From assembly GCA_035507915.1 (NCBI GenBank), contig DATJNS010000304.1, positions 1-20,052 on the forward strand: a DNA stretch of 20,052 nt, given 5' to 3'. Shown here piece after piece: positions 8,111 through 15,821 of the stretch. This stretch comes from JACQAI01 sp035507915 (GTDB taxonomy: Bacteria; Pseudomonadota; Alphaproteobacteria; Elsterales; Elsteraceae). The position numbers were made by a program, and so were the translations under genes. The notes below the pieces were generated by a model, which saw nothing but the letters and a program-made list of their open reading frames with translations, made no database searches and was not told the origin of the DNA. The number at the start of each line of letters is the position of its first letter. Position 1 is the first letter of the stretch.

Positions 8111-8968
8111 ATGACGGCCGAACCCGCCCCGCGCGACGCCGCCTATCTCGACGACTATCGCCGGCGCGGCGTCGCGGTGGTGCGCGGCGTCTTCGCGCCC
8201 GCCGAGATCGCCGCGCTCGCCGCCGCGTTCGACCGCATCCATGCCGAGGCGATCGCGCATCCGCGCAGCTGGCGTCACGGAAACCGGCTGATCCGCCTCG
8301 GCACCGATCCCGCGCTCGGCAAGATCGTGCGGCTGGTGCAATGGCCGTCCTACGCCGACCCCGTGCTCGACGGCTTCCGGCTCGATCGGCGCATGTTCGA
8401 CCTCGTGGCGCCGCTGATCGGCCGCGACATCAAGCAGATCATCAACCAGATGCACTGGAAGCCGCCGGGCGCGGCGGCGGCCGAGTTCGCCTATCACCAG
8501 GACATCCGCTTCCGGCGGCCGCGCGGCGCCTATCGCGAGCCGCGCACCGCCTACGTGCAGACCGGCATCGCGATCGACGCGCACCGCCTCGACAACGGCG
8601 CGATGATGGTCTGTCCGGAGAGCCACCGGCTCGACGAGCTCGCGCTCGGCCACGCTGGGCCGATCCTCGACAGCGCCATGGCGGCCGACGATCTGGTGCG
8701 CGTCGGACTCGATCCGACGCGCGCCGAGCCGCTGTTGCTCGAGCCGGGCGACGTCGCGCTGTGGAACCTCTTCACGGTGCACGGCTCGGGGCCGAACCGC
8801 TCGGCGACCGACCGCCGGTTCTACATCAACGGCTACGTCGCGGCCGCGCAGTGCGACCGCGGCGAATGGACGTTCCGCGACGGCCAGCCGTGCCGGCTCG
8901 GCGCACCCGTGCTGGTCCACTACGAGGATCTGCACCGCCGCCCCGACCCGCACTACCTCGACGAGTGA
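8111..8968 (+). CDS. Phytanoyl-CoA dioxygenase (PhyH) family Fe(II)/2-oxoglutarate oxygenase
   Basis: A 285-residue double-stranded beta-helix oxygenase of the PhyH family. The metal facial triad is His129-x-Asp131 in Y-H-Q-D-I-R-F and His224 in F-T-V-H-G-S-G-P-N-R-S, with Arg230 placed to bind 2-oxoglutarate. P-E-S-H-R and E-P-G-D-V-A-L-W are also typical. PhyH members hydroxylate very varied substrates, so the real substrate is unknown. The ATG at 8111 has only a weak GCGGA before it; a GTG at 8093 is the alternative start. It is divergent from the aldo/keto reductase, and a tandem hairpin repeat begins 24 bases after the stop. Confidence 0.88.
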   Translation: MTAEPAPRDAAYLDDYRRRGVAVVRGVFAPAEIAALAAAFDRIHAEAIAHPRSWRHGNRLIRLGTDPALGKIVRLVQWPSYADPVLDGFRLDRRMFDLVAPLIGRDIKQIINQMHWKPPGAAAAEFAYHQDIRFRRPRGAYREPRTAYVQTGIAIDAHRLDNGAMMVCPESHRLDELALGHAGPILDSAMAADDLVRVGLDPTRAEPLLLEPGDVALWNLFTVHGSGPNRSATDRRFYINGYVAAAQCDRGEWTFRDGQPCRLGAPVLVHYEDLHRRPDPHYLDE

Positions 8969-8992
8969 GCCAGGCGCGCCGACAACGTTGCC

Positions 8993-9089
8993 GGCGCTCG
9001 CGGGGCTTCGCCCCTGCCGCGCTATTGGCGCTCGCGGGGCTGCGCCCCTGCCGCGCTATCGGCGCTCGCGGGGCTTCGCCCCTGCCGCG
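8993..9089. repeat. Three tandem copies of a 34-bp hairpin-forming repeat
   Basis: Copies run 8993-9026, 9027-9060 and 9061-9089, the last lacking 5 bases because the stop codon of the minus-strand amidohydrolase starts at 9090. Each copy contains GGGGC-TTC-GCCCC, a stem with a 3-base loop, flanked by GCG and TGCCGCG. Copies 1 and 2 differ at only two bases: one in the loop (T9008 to G9042) and the last base of the unit. The array fills the gap between convergent genes, so it may act as a bidirectional terminator or be a dispersed palindromic element. Confidence 0.9.
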
Positions 9090-10163
9090 TCAGGCCCGGT
9101 AGCGCGGCGGGAGCAGCTTCAAGGCGTTGTCGCGCTCGATCGCCTGCAGCTCGCGCGCGGTGAAGACGCCCGACGCGCGCAGCCCTTTGACGTGCTCCTC
9201 GGTCGTGCGGAACGGGAAGTCGGTCCCGAACAGGATCTGCGACAGCGGCACCAGCTTCTTGAGGGCGAGCATCGGCGGCGCGTCGAACGACTGCGCGATG
9301 TCGTAGTTGAACTTGCGCAGCTCGGGCATGACGCCGTTGGGCAGCACCTTGGCGCCCTGCGGGCTCTTGGCCTGGAACAGGAAGCGCTCGACCAGGAACG
9401 GCATCGTGCCGCCGGCGTGCGAGAAGATCCAACGGATGTCGGGGAATCGCGTCGCGGCGCCGCTGAACAGCAGGCGCGCGATCGCCCGGCTGGTGTCGGT
9501 GCCGTACTCGACGACCGCGGGCGGCACGTCGGGCAGAAGGTTGCGGCAGCAGTTCGCCACGGTCGGATGGGTGTAGACCACGGCCTTGCGCCGGTTGAGC
9601 TCGGCCATCACGGGGTCGAAGGCGGGATCGCCCAGCCACTTGTCGCCGTAGCTGGTGAACAGCCCGATGCCGTCGGCCTTGAGCACGTCGAGCACGTACT
9701 CGATCTCTTTCAGGCTGCCGTCGACGTCGGGCAGCGGCAGCGCCGGGAACATGCCGAAGCGCCCCTGATGGTCGCTGACCAGACGCATCGCGTAGTCGTT
9801 GCATGCACGCGTCAGCTTGCGGCCGGCCGCGACGTCGGGCAGCACCACGCCCGGGATGGTGACCGACAGGATCGCGGTCGAGACGCCGCCGCGGTCCATG
9901 TCCTCGAGCGACTTCTCGGGCGTCCAGTCGCGGATGATCGGGAAGATCTGGCCGGTCGGCGCCCACTCGTGAACCCACTCGGGCGGCGCCAGATGGTGGT
10001 GGACGTCGATCCGATGGGCCTTCGCCGACGCTGCGCGCGTCGCGCCGAGCGGCAACGCGGCGGCCGCGAGCGCGCCGGCGGCCCCGCGCAGCACCTGCCG
10101 GCGCGACGGCGGCGTGACGCGGTGATCGGGAGTGTTGCAGTCGGGCCGATCGCAGGCGTGCAT
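9090..10163 (-). CDS. Tat-exported amidohydrolase family 2 protein (ACMSD-like)
   Basis: A 357-residue metal-dependent hydrolase or decarboxylase of the amidohydrolase-2 superfamily, which includes aminocarboxymuconate semialdehyde decarboxylase (ACMSD). A twin-arginine signal (P-S-R-R-Q-V-L-R-G, Arg21-Arg22) and an Ala-rich stretch to about residue 47 predict periplasmic export, unlike true ACMSD. Metal-site motifs are H55-x-H57 in D-V-H-H-H-L, T-H-P-T in the middle, F-S-H-A-G-G, and the terminal F-G-T-D-F-P-F with its Asp. GGGGAGGAA lies about 8 bases before the ATG at 10163. The stop directly abuts the 34-bp repeat array. The 134-base gap to the upstream same-strand gene contains short palindromes (10188-10204, 10264-10275). 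The substrate is unknown. Confidence 0.87.
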   Translation of the reverse strand: MHACDRPDCNTPDHRVTPPSRRQVLRGAAGALAAAALPLGATRAASAKAHRIDVHHHLAPPEWVHEWAPTGQIFPIIRDWTPEKSLEDMDRGGVSTAILSVTIPGVVLPDVAAGRKLTRACNDYAMRLVSDHQGRFGMFPALPLPDVDGSLKEIEYVLDVLKADGIGLFTSYGDKWLGDPAFDPVMAELNRRKAVVYTHPTVANCCRNLLPDVPPAVVEYGTDTSRAIARLLFSGAATRFPDIRWIFSHAGGTMPFLVERFLFQAKSPQGAKVLPNGVMPELRKFNYDIAQSFDAPPMLALKKLVPLSQILFGTDFPFRTTEEHVKGLRASGVFTARELQAIERDNALKLLPPRYRA

Positions 10164-10297
10164 GCGCGGGTTCCTCCCCGTGGCGCGAGCCCGTGGATCG
10201 GGCTTCGGCGTTGGTGCGTCACGATAGCGACCGGGCGCGGGCGTCGACAAGGGAGCGCGTCGCGTCGGGCCCGACCGCGTGCGGTCTCCGCGATGCG

Positions 10298-10759
10298 TCA
10301 GCGCGCGCGGCGGCCGCGGCGGGCTTCGCGCTGCTGCTGAACCACGGCGTCGCGGTAGCCTTCCCAGGCCCGCCGCTCGGTGCGATGCGTCCTCAGGAAG
10401 TTGCCGGCCTGCTTGTAGATGCGCATCAGCGCTTCCGGGCTCTCGATCACCCGGGCGATGCTGTATTGCCCGCCGCGCGCGGAGATCCAGGTGAAACGCT
10501 TCATCCGCCGGCACACGTTCTCCGGATCCCGGCCGTTGCGCGAGCGGCCCTTGGCGCGCTCGAGCTCGATCGCCAGCCAGACCTCGAACAGCTCCTGCTC
10601 GGTGCGCGCGCGCCGCCGGCGCGGCCCCATCTTGTAGCGCTTGACCTCGGCGCGGACCGCGTCGATGCCGAGCCGCGCCACCAGCTGCTCGATCACCGAG
10701 GCGATACCGTGGGTGTCGACCAGCCGGTCGACCTCGCTCGTCAGATCGCTGACAGCCAT
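10298..10759 (-). CDS. Hypothetical basic protein, second gene of a two-gene operon
   Basis: A 153-residue protein I do not recognise. It is strongly basic, with an R-R-R-R-A-R run at 47-52 and an Arg-rich C-terminus, and predicted mostly helical. The N-terminal 35 residues look like an amphipathic helical pair; the middle (about 80-110) has W-I-S-A-R-G-G-Q-Y and R-V-I-E-S-P-E-A-L-M-R-I-Y. There is no signal peptide or membrane segment, so it is cytoplasmic; nucleic-acid binding is possible from charge alone. It starts 16 bases after the stop of the upstream gene, so the two are probably cotranscribed. The ATG at 10759 is preferred over the TTG at 10783. Confidence 0.75.
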   Translation of the reverse strand: MAVSDLTSEVDRLVDTHGIASVIEQLVARLGIDAVRAEVKRYKMGPRRRRARTEQELFEVWLAIELERAKGRSRNGRDPENVCRRMKRFTWISARGGQYSIARVIESPEALMRIYKQAGNFLRTHRTERRAWEGYRDAVVQQQREARRGRRAR

Positions 10760-10775
10760 CGCCCGAGCGCCGCGA

Positions 10776-11813
10776 TCAGGCAAGGCTCGTGTCGAAGTTC
10801 TTCACTTCGTCCAGGTACTTCCCGATCTTGTCGAAGTCCGGGAAGATGCGTTCCTGGAAGAACACGGCGAACTGCTCCGGCGAGTTGTCCGCGGGCTTGC
10901 GCCTCCTGCGATAGAAGCGCTGGTTCCAGGCGTTGATCTTGACCTGCCAGATGCACAGGATCGCGCCGATCGTCGGGTACTGCCGTTCGATCTTGTCGCG
11001 CAGCGCCTTGAAGCGCTCGGGCGTGATGTCGATCCAGATCTGGCCGATGTTGTCGAAGCTCCGGAAGTACTCCTCGAGCGCCTTGATGGTGCGCGCGCCG
11101 AAATTGAGCATGCTGTGGGTGTTCTGGCGCAGGTTCAGGTGGCGCATGCAGATGATGTTGTTCTCCCACAGGCCCTTCATGTCGAGCAGGAAGTTCTGCA
11201 TGGTCGCCCGGTTCTCGTCGAAGCACTTCCGGTAGAACGCGATGGCGAGCAGCATCTCGCCGACGCCGGCGATGTAGTTGACCAGCTCCTCCGGCTTGAT
11301 GTTGAACTTCTTGGAGAGTGTCTGGACGTTGCGTTGGACGATCTCCTTGGCCGAACCCTCGAGCATCTTGCGCATGGTGTCGCGGTCGGAGGCCTCGGCG
11401 CCGGCGTCCTCGAAGATCAGCTTGAAGAGCGCGCGCGTGTACTCGCGGGTGTACTCCTCGAGCAGCCGCTTCTCCTCGTCGGGCAGCGCCAGCTTGGCGA
11501 AGCGCTCGGGCGGCAGCCGGTCGCCGAGCGCGGCGCGCAGGGTGTAGACGTCGTAGCTGCGCAGTCGCAGCAGCACGCCGAGGCGCCCCTCGTCGGCGGC
11601 GTCGAGATTGAGCTCGGTCGCGGCCTGTTTGGCGGTGCGCCCGCCGATGCCGACCTCGGCGGCGTTGAAGAAGTCGATGGTCGGGTTGAGATCGCTCGCC
11701 AGGACGATCTTGGACTTGCGCAGATTGACGCTCTCGAACAGGTCCCAGCTGTCGAGCTTGAGCTCGAAGAAGCGGTAATAGGCATCGATTTCGGTCAGCT
11801 GCTCTTCGCTCAT
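10776..11813 (-). CDS. Hypothetical cytoplasmic helical protein, first gene of a two-gene operon
   Basis: A 345-residue protein I cannot assign to a family. It begins M-S-E-E-Q-L-T-E-I-D-A-Y-Y-R-F-F-E-L, has no signal peptide or obvious membrane span, and is rich in charged helical segments throughout. Notable stretches are F-F-N-A-A-E-V-G-I-G-G-R-T (about 45-57), a Cys-containing middle (A-F-Y-R-K-C-F-D-E-N and N-N-I-I-C-M-R-H), and an aromatic C-terminal third with I-C-I-W-Q-V-K-I-N-A-W-N-Q-R-F-Y. No catalytic motif stands out. The ATG at 11813 fits the GGATGGGACG just upstream; starts further up add unlikely residues. The gap up to the divergent oxygenase gene includes an AT-rich patch at 11886-11925, a likely promoter zone. 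Confidence 0.8.
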   Translation of the reverse strand: MSEEQLTEIDAYYRFFELKLDSWDLFESVNLRKSKIVLASDLNPTIDFFNAAEVGIGGRTAKQAATELNLDAADEGRLGVLLRLRSYDVYTLRAALGDRLPPERFAKLALPDEEKRLLEEYTREYTRALFKLIFEDAGAEASDRDTMRKMLEGSAKEIVQRNVQTLSKKFNIKPEELVNYIAGVGEMLLAIAFYRKCFDENRATMQNFLLDMKGLWENNIICMRHLNLRQNTHSMLNFGARTIKALEEYFRSFDNIGQIWIDITPERFKALRDKIERQYPTIGAILCIWQVKINAWNQRFYRRRRKPADNSPEQFAVFFQERIFPDFDKIGKYLDEVKNFDTSLA

Positions 11814-12039
11814 CGTCCCATCCGCATCCTTGATCACGCACCGGGTCCGCGCGGCTAGCAGCGCGCCACCTGCATCGGCGGATGAAAGCACACAATCGAC
11901 CAATTTTCCGCAATTACCGTTCGACCGCCGCCCGCCGGCGCGCGCGTGGCCGCCGCGCCCCCGCCGTTCGCCGTTTGTTCATCCGCGGCTGGCGATGCCG
12001 CGCACGGTCCCGTATAAGAGGGCCGCCGCCACGAAACCC

Positions 12040-13089
12040 ATGGACCGGTTTTTGGAGCTCGATCGTTCGGCGCCGCTGCGCGAGGTCTGGTACTACGCCG
12101 TGCCCGGCCCGCGTCTGAGGCGCGGCCGGATCCTGCCCAAGACCATCCTCGGCGAGCCGCTGCTGCTCGGGCGCGACCGCGACGGCGCCGCGTTCGCGCT
12201 GCGCGACATCTGCCCCCATCGCGGCATGCCGCTGACGCGCGGCGCGTTCGACGGCCAGACCATCGAATGCTGCTATCACGGCTGGCGCTTCGACACCGCG
12301 GGGCGCTGCGTCGCGATCCCCTCGCTGGTCGCCGACCAGGCGTTCGAGCCCGGCCGCATCAAGGTGGCGCGCTATCCGGTGCGCGAGATCCAGGGCAACG
12401 TCTGGGTGTTCTTCGGCAGCGATCCGGCGGACGCCCCGGAGCCGCCCGTGCTGCCCGAGATCGGCGAGCGCGGCCCGGCGATCCTCGAGACGGTCCGGCT
12501 CGACGCGGCGATCGACCACGCGGTGGTCGGGCTGATGGATCCGGCGCACGGACCCTTCGTGCACACCGCCTGGTGGTGGCGTTCGCGCCGCTCGATGCAC
12601 GAGAAGGCCAAGGCGTTCGAGCCGTCGCCGTTCGGCTTCACGATGCTGCGCCACGCGCCATCGACGAATTCGAACGCCTACCGGATCCTGGGCGGACGGC
12701 CGGAGACCGAGATCAGCTTTCGCCTGCCGGGGGTGCGCGTCGAGCACATCCGCATCGGCCGCTACGTCGTGTGCAACCTGACCGCGCTCACCCCGCTCGA
12801 CGAGCGCACGACCGAGATCACCACCGCGCTCTACTGGACCATGCCGTGGCTGACCGCGCTGAAGCCGCTGCTGCGGCCCTTCGTGCGCACCTTCCTCGGC
12901 CAGGATCGCGACGTCATGAGCATGCAGCAGGTCGGGCTCGCCTTTCGACCGACCCTGATGCTGATCGACGACGCCGACACCCAGGCCAAGTGGTACCACC
13001 GGCTGAAGGACGAGTACGCCCGCGCGCGCGCCGAGCGCCGGCCGTTCGTCAATCCGGTGAAGCCGCGCGTGCTGCGCTGGCGGAGCTGA
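12040..13089 (+). CDS. Rieske non-heme iron oxygenase, terminal oxygenase subunit
   Basis: A 349-residue aromatic-ring-hydroxylating or demethylating oxygenase. The N-terminal Rieske [2Fe-2S] site is C58-x-H60 and C77-x2-H80 in I-C-P-H-R-G and C-C-Y-H-G-W. The mononuclear iron site is H170-x4-H175 in M-D-P-A-H-G-P-F-V-H, with Asp167 before it as a probable electron bridge. The third ligand is likely an Asp in L-G-Q-D-R-D-V. The single-subunit form, with no beta subunit and no reductase or ferredoxin nearby, resembles the vanillate demethylase / pheophorbide oxygenase group; reductant would come from elsewhere. The ATG at 12040 starts M-D-R-F-L-E-L; an in-frame ATG at 11995 is possible. TATAAG at 12013-12018 resembles a -10 box but has a poor -35. 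Confidence 0.88.
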   Translation: MDRFLELDRSAPLREVWYYAVPGPRLRRGRILPKTILGEPLLLGRDRDGAAFALRDICPHRGMPLTRGAFDGQTIECCYHGWRFDTAGRCVAIPSLVADQAFEPGRIKVARYPVREIQGNVWVFFGSDPADAPEPPVLPEIGERGPAILETVRLDAAIDHAVVGLMDPAHGPFVHTAWWWRSRRSMHEKAKAFEPSPFGFTMLRHAPSTNSNAYRILGGRPETEISFRLPGVRVEHIRIGRYVVCNLTALTPLDERTTEITTALYWTMPWLTALKPLLRPFVRTFLGQDRDVMSMQQVGLAFRPTLMLIDDADTQAKWYHRLKDEYARARAERRPFVNPVKPRVLRWRS

Positions 13090-13137
13090 TCAGGCGGCGT
13101 TGCCTGTCGTGTCGCGCCGACGTAACGTACGGTGGTG

Positions 13138-13806
13138 ATGCCGCTCTGTCGTTCGCGCCTATTTGCCGTCATCGGCGATGCTACCGTCCCACTGTTCCTT
13201 GCCGTGGCGTCCACGGCGTGCTCCGTCCCCTCGCCGGCGGGCGCCGCCGATCCGGGACCGCCGCCGCGGCCGGCGATCGGCGAATTCGAGCGCGCGGGCA
13301 CGGGCACCGGCATCGAGTGCCGCATCACGTCGCGCGGTGCCCTGACCGATGAGATCCTGCAGCGCCTCGGGCCGCAACCGTGCCTCCACATCGGGGACGT
13401 CTCCGTCGGCGACGCGCGGCAGCGCGTCGAGCGGGTGATCGGGTCGCCCTACGGCGCGCCGGTCAGACGCGAGGCCGACGTCGTCGTGCAGATCTACCTG
13501 CTGCACGCCGCCAACACCAACGAGCATCACGTGCCCTTCTACGCGATCACCTATAACAACCGGAATTTCGTGAGCGAGGTGCAGCTCACCGGGCCGGCAA
13601 CGCAGCCGCCAGTCGGCTTCACCGGTATCCACCTGGGTGACCCGGTGTCGGTCGTGACGGATCGGTTGGGCCCGCCGACCAAACGCCAACCGGTGCCGGA
13701 CAACGGCACGGAGCTGTGGGACTACGCCCCCTTTCTGGTCTCGTTCGAGATCAAGGACGGTGCGGTATTCTCGATCAAGGTCGCGTATCGCAGAACCGCA
13801 CCCTGA
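13138..13806 (+). CDS. Exported protein of unknown function, possible duplicated BamE/SmpA-like fold
   Basis: A 222-residue protein with an N-terminal hydrophobic signal (about 9-30) ending near A-G-A-A-D-P. A Cys in A-S-T-A-C-S is not a good lipobox. After a Pro-rich linker I see two similar halves: G-D-V-S-V-G-D-A-R-Q-R-V-E-R-V-I-G-S-P-Y and H-L-G-D-P-V-S-V-V-T-D-R-L-G-P-P-T. Each is followed by beta-strand-like sequence, the second ending W-D-Y-A-P-F-L-V-S-F-E-I-K-D-G-A-V. This glycine-aspartate helix plus strands pattern recalls BamE/SmpA and beta-lactamase-inhibitor-like modules; that is inference. The ATG at 13138 follows two in-frame GTG codons (13132, 13135) that could serve instead. 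Function is unknown. Confidence 0.7.
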   Translation: MPLCRSRLFAVIGDATVPLFLAVASTACSVPSPAGAADPGPPPRPAIGEFERAGTGTGIECRITSRGALTDEILQRLGPQPCLHIGDVSVGDARQRVERVIGSPYGAPVRREADVVVQIYLLHAANTNEHHVPFYAITYNNRNFVSEVQLTGPATQPPVGFTGIHLGDPVSVVTDRLGPPTKRQPVPDNGTELWDYAPFLVSFEIKDGAVFSIKVAYRRTAP

Positions 13807-13824
13807 TCGGCCGCCCGTCGCGCC

Positions 13825-14259
13825 TCAGGCGTGACGCAGGCGCCGACGCACCAGGCCGATCAGCCAGCCGAGCACCGGCAGCCGGCCGTAGAACTGGCTC
13901 CCGGCGTCCCAATGATCGAGATGTGCCGTGACCCGGCCCGCCGCGTCGTAATGCACCTCGCTCATGCCCTCGATCGTCCACGGCGTCGCGCGTCCCTTGG
14001 GTCGCGCGACGAAGCGCCAACGCAAGTACCACACCCGGCCCGAGGCGGCGCGGTCGAGCACCTCGAAGCGCGGCGCGTCGAGCTCGTCGAACATGCGCGC
14101 CAGCATGGCGATCACGCGCTCGACGCCGCTGATGTCGTTGAACGGGTCGGCGAACCGCATGCCGGGCGTCGCGAGCGCGCGCAACGCACCGAGCCCGGCG
14201 GGCGTCAGGGTCTCCCAGAACCGGATGTAGGGCTGCGGATCGGGCGGCGGCTCGCTCAT
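13825..14259 (-). CDS. NTF2/SnoaL-like nuclear transport factor 2 family protein
   Basis: A 144-residue cone-shaped alpha+beta-barrel protein of the NTF2/SnoaL-like superfamily. The order is an N-terminal helix (Y-I-R-F-W-E-T-L), M-R-F-A-D-P-F-N-D-I-S-G, then V-W-Y-L-R-W-R-F and M-S-E-V-H-Y-D-A-A-G-R-V-T-A-H-L-D-H-W-D, which are typical of the subfamily encoded with SDR genes. The C-terminus adds a hydrophobic stretch, L-P-V-L-G-W-L-I-G-L-V, and basic residues. The ATG at 14259 overlaps the TGA of the upstream SDR (ATGA), so translation is coupled. It is the last gene of a three-gene operon and converges with the exported unknown, the stops being 18 bases apart. Whether it is an enzyme or a binding protein is not known. 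Confidence 0.85.
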   Translation of the reverse strand: MSEPPPDPQPYIRFWETLTPAGLGALRALATPGMRFADPFNDISGVERVIAMLARMFDELDAPRFEVLDRAASGRVWYLRWRFVARPKGRATPWTIEGMSEVHYDAAGRVTAHLDHWDAGSQFYGRLPVLGWLIGLVRRRLRHA

Positions 14260-15014
14260 GCGCGGGTGATCCGCTTCACCAGCGGAAAGTAGAGGCGGTA
14301 GGGCAGCAGATTGATGAGCTTCATGGCCCAGGTGAAGCGGTGCGGGAAGCTCACCTCGAAGCCGCCGCCGGCGAGCCCGCGCACCAGCGCGTCGGCCGCG
14401 TCGTCGACCTCCATCAGGGCCGGCATGTGGAACGGATTGCGGTCGGTCAGCGGCGTGCGCACGAAGCCGGGATTGACCAGCGAGATGCGCACGCCGACCG
14501 GATCGAGATCGAACTTGAGCGCCTCCGCCAGGTTGATCAGCGCCGCCTTGGTGGCGCCGTAGGCCGCGGCGGTCGGCAGGCCGCCGTAGCCCGCGACGCT
14601 GGCGACGATCGCGACATGGCCGGCGCGGCGCTCGACCATGCGGGGCAGCACGGCGTCGAGGCCGTTGACGGTGCCCCCGAGATTCACGCCGAACAGCCGG
14701 TCGAACACCGCGGCGTCGAACCGACGCGCATCGACCGGTTCGTGGCTGCCGGCGTTGAGCACGGCAAGCTCGATGGGACCGAGCTCGGCCTCGATGCGCG
14801 CCGCGGTCGCGCGCATGGCGCTCCGGTCGGCGACGTCGACGGGATAGGGCCGGATCCGCGCGCCGGCCGCGGGCTCCGCCGCCAGCGTCGCCAGCGCGGC
14901 GGCCGAGCGCGCGCTCGCCGCCACCGCGGCGCCGTCGCGGGCGTAGCGCAGCGCGACCGCGCGGCCGATGCCGGAGCTGGCGCCGGTGATCCACACGCGT
15001 CCGGGCGGGCTCAC
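14256..15014 (-). CDS. Short-chain dehydrogenase/reductase
   Basis: A 252-residue classical-type SDR. The cofactor motif T-G-A-S-S-G-I-G is at 10-17, N-A-G at 87-89, and the catalytic residues are Ser139, Tyr152 and Lys156 (A-Y-G-A-T-K). The P-G-F-V-R-T-P-L-T motif follows. The last 30 residues have a hydrophobic, basic tail (F-T-W-A-M-K-L-I-N-L-L-P-Y-R-L-Y-F), suggesting membrane association. The start is GTG at 15014, overlapping the TGA of the DUF6134 gene (GTGA); the coding frame needs this start because upstream codons belong to the other gene. SDR-NTF2 pairs of this kind commonly occur near DUF1365 and cyclopropane-fatty-acid synthase genes in alphaproteobacteria, which are not in this window. 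Confidence 0.9.
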   Translation of the reverse strand: MSPPGRVWITGASSGIGRAVALRYARDGAAVAASARSAAALATLAAEPAAGARIRPYPVDVADRSAMRATAARIEAELGPIELAVLNAGSHEPVDARRFDAAVFDRLFGVNLGGTVNGLDAVLPRMVERRAGHVAIVASVAGYGGLPTAAAYGATKAALINLAEALKFDLDPVGVRISLVNPGFVRTPLTDRNPFHMPALMEVDDAADALVRGLAGGGFEVSFPHRFTWAMKLINLLPYRLYFPLVKRITRA

Positions 15015-15748
15015 GGCTTGCCGTCCGTCGCCGGCGCATCGACCGCAGCGCCGGCGGCCCGCCGCACATATTCGATCGGCGCGCCCTTGGCCTCGAACAC
15101 CAGCTTCGCCCACTCGCCGTCGGGGAGATACCACAAGGTCATGTCGAGATCGCCGCTGACGCCGTAGCGCGCGGTCTCCGCGGGCGCGCCATCGACCTCG
15201 ACGGTATCCGGCGCGGGCGGCGTGATGACCAGATGGACGACGCGGCCGCGCTGGCTGTCGAGCGCCTCGGACCGCAGCATCATCCGGCGATCCCAATAGC
15301 TGGTCGGCATGAGGTCGCCCGGCAGGATCAGGTGGCCGGCCCGCCCGTCGACCACCAGATGGTCGCCCTCGGCGCGCGCCGCGACGCGATAGTGCGTGCC
15401 GTCGTCGTCGGTGCGGGTGTCGAGCGCGACCAGGCGTCCGCCCTGCCAGACCTCGCGGCTGGTGTGCTCGTAGCGGAACAGCGGGATCGACGCGAACGTG
15501 ACCTTGATGCGGATCTCGATGTCGACGATCCGGCGCGGGCCGTCGTCGGTGAAGCGCATGACGTGCTCGCCGATGACCGCGCCCTTGCGCAGGATGTCGA
15601 AGCGCAGCGCGCGCGGATGCTCGGGCGGCGCCTCGGCGCCGGCCGCTCGCGCCGCCGGTACGACGACGCCGAGCACCAGCGCGATGCCGGCCAGCGCGCG
15701 CGCCGCGATCGCGACCGGCGGGGACCTTCGAGGCCGTGCAGCTGACAT
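15011..15748 (-). CDS. DUF6134 family exported protein
   Basis: A 245-residue protein with a basic N-terminus and hydrophobic signal segment (about 12-36, ending P-A-A-R-A-A-G-A) followed by a beta-rich domain. The domain opens L-R-F-D-I-L-R-K-G-A-V-I-G-E-H-V-M-R-F and continues with I-P-L-F-R-Y-E-H-T-S-R-E-V-W and M-P-T-S-Y-W-D-R-R. These fit DUF6134, a family of periplasmic proteins of unknown function related in style to DUF3108. The ATG at 15748 is preceded by GGAG with 7 bases of spacing; longer in-frame starts add residues unlike a signal peptide. It is the first gene of the coupled operon with the SDR and NTF2-like genes, implying a shared envelope or lipid-related process, which is inference. 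Confidence 0.82.
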   Translation of the reverse strand: MSAARPRRSPPVAIAARALAGIALVLGVVVPAARAAGAEAPPEHPRALRFDILRKGAVIGEHVMRFTDDGPRRIVDIEIRIKVTFASIPLFRYEHTSREVWQGGRLVALDTRTDDDGTHYRVAARAEGDHLVVDGRAGHLILPGDLMPTSYWDRRMMLRSEALDSQRGRVVHLVITPPAPDTVEVDGAPAETARYGVSGDLDMTLWYLPDGEWAKLVFEAKGAPIEYVRRAAGAAVDAPATDGKP

Positions 15749-15821
15749 GGGCGCGCTCCGCCGGCTGATACGTCGGGGCTCGCGCCGTGGATCGGTCGCG
15801 GTCCGCGCGTCCTCGTTACCG

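Noticed and set aside
8993..9089. CRISPR array
   Set aside because: Units are contiguous with no unique spacers and only three copies; it is a tandem repeat.
10264..10275. 12-bp perfect palindrome GTCGGGCCCGAC upstream of the amidohydrolase
   Set aside because: Such short GC palindromes are expected by chance at this composition, and there is no spacing to a promoter.
10193..11858. Plus-strand open frames over the two-gene unknown operon
   Set aside because: The minus-strand frames have balanced amino acid composition and sensible starts; the plus-strand ones look like translated complements.
12013..12018. TATAAG as the Rieske gene promoter -10
   Set aside because: The hexamer 17 bases upstream matches a -35 poorly (3 of 6), so I left it as a remark only.
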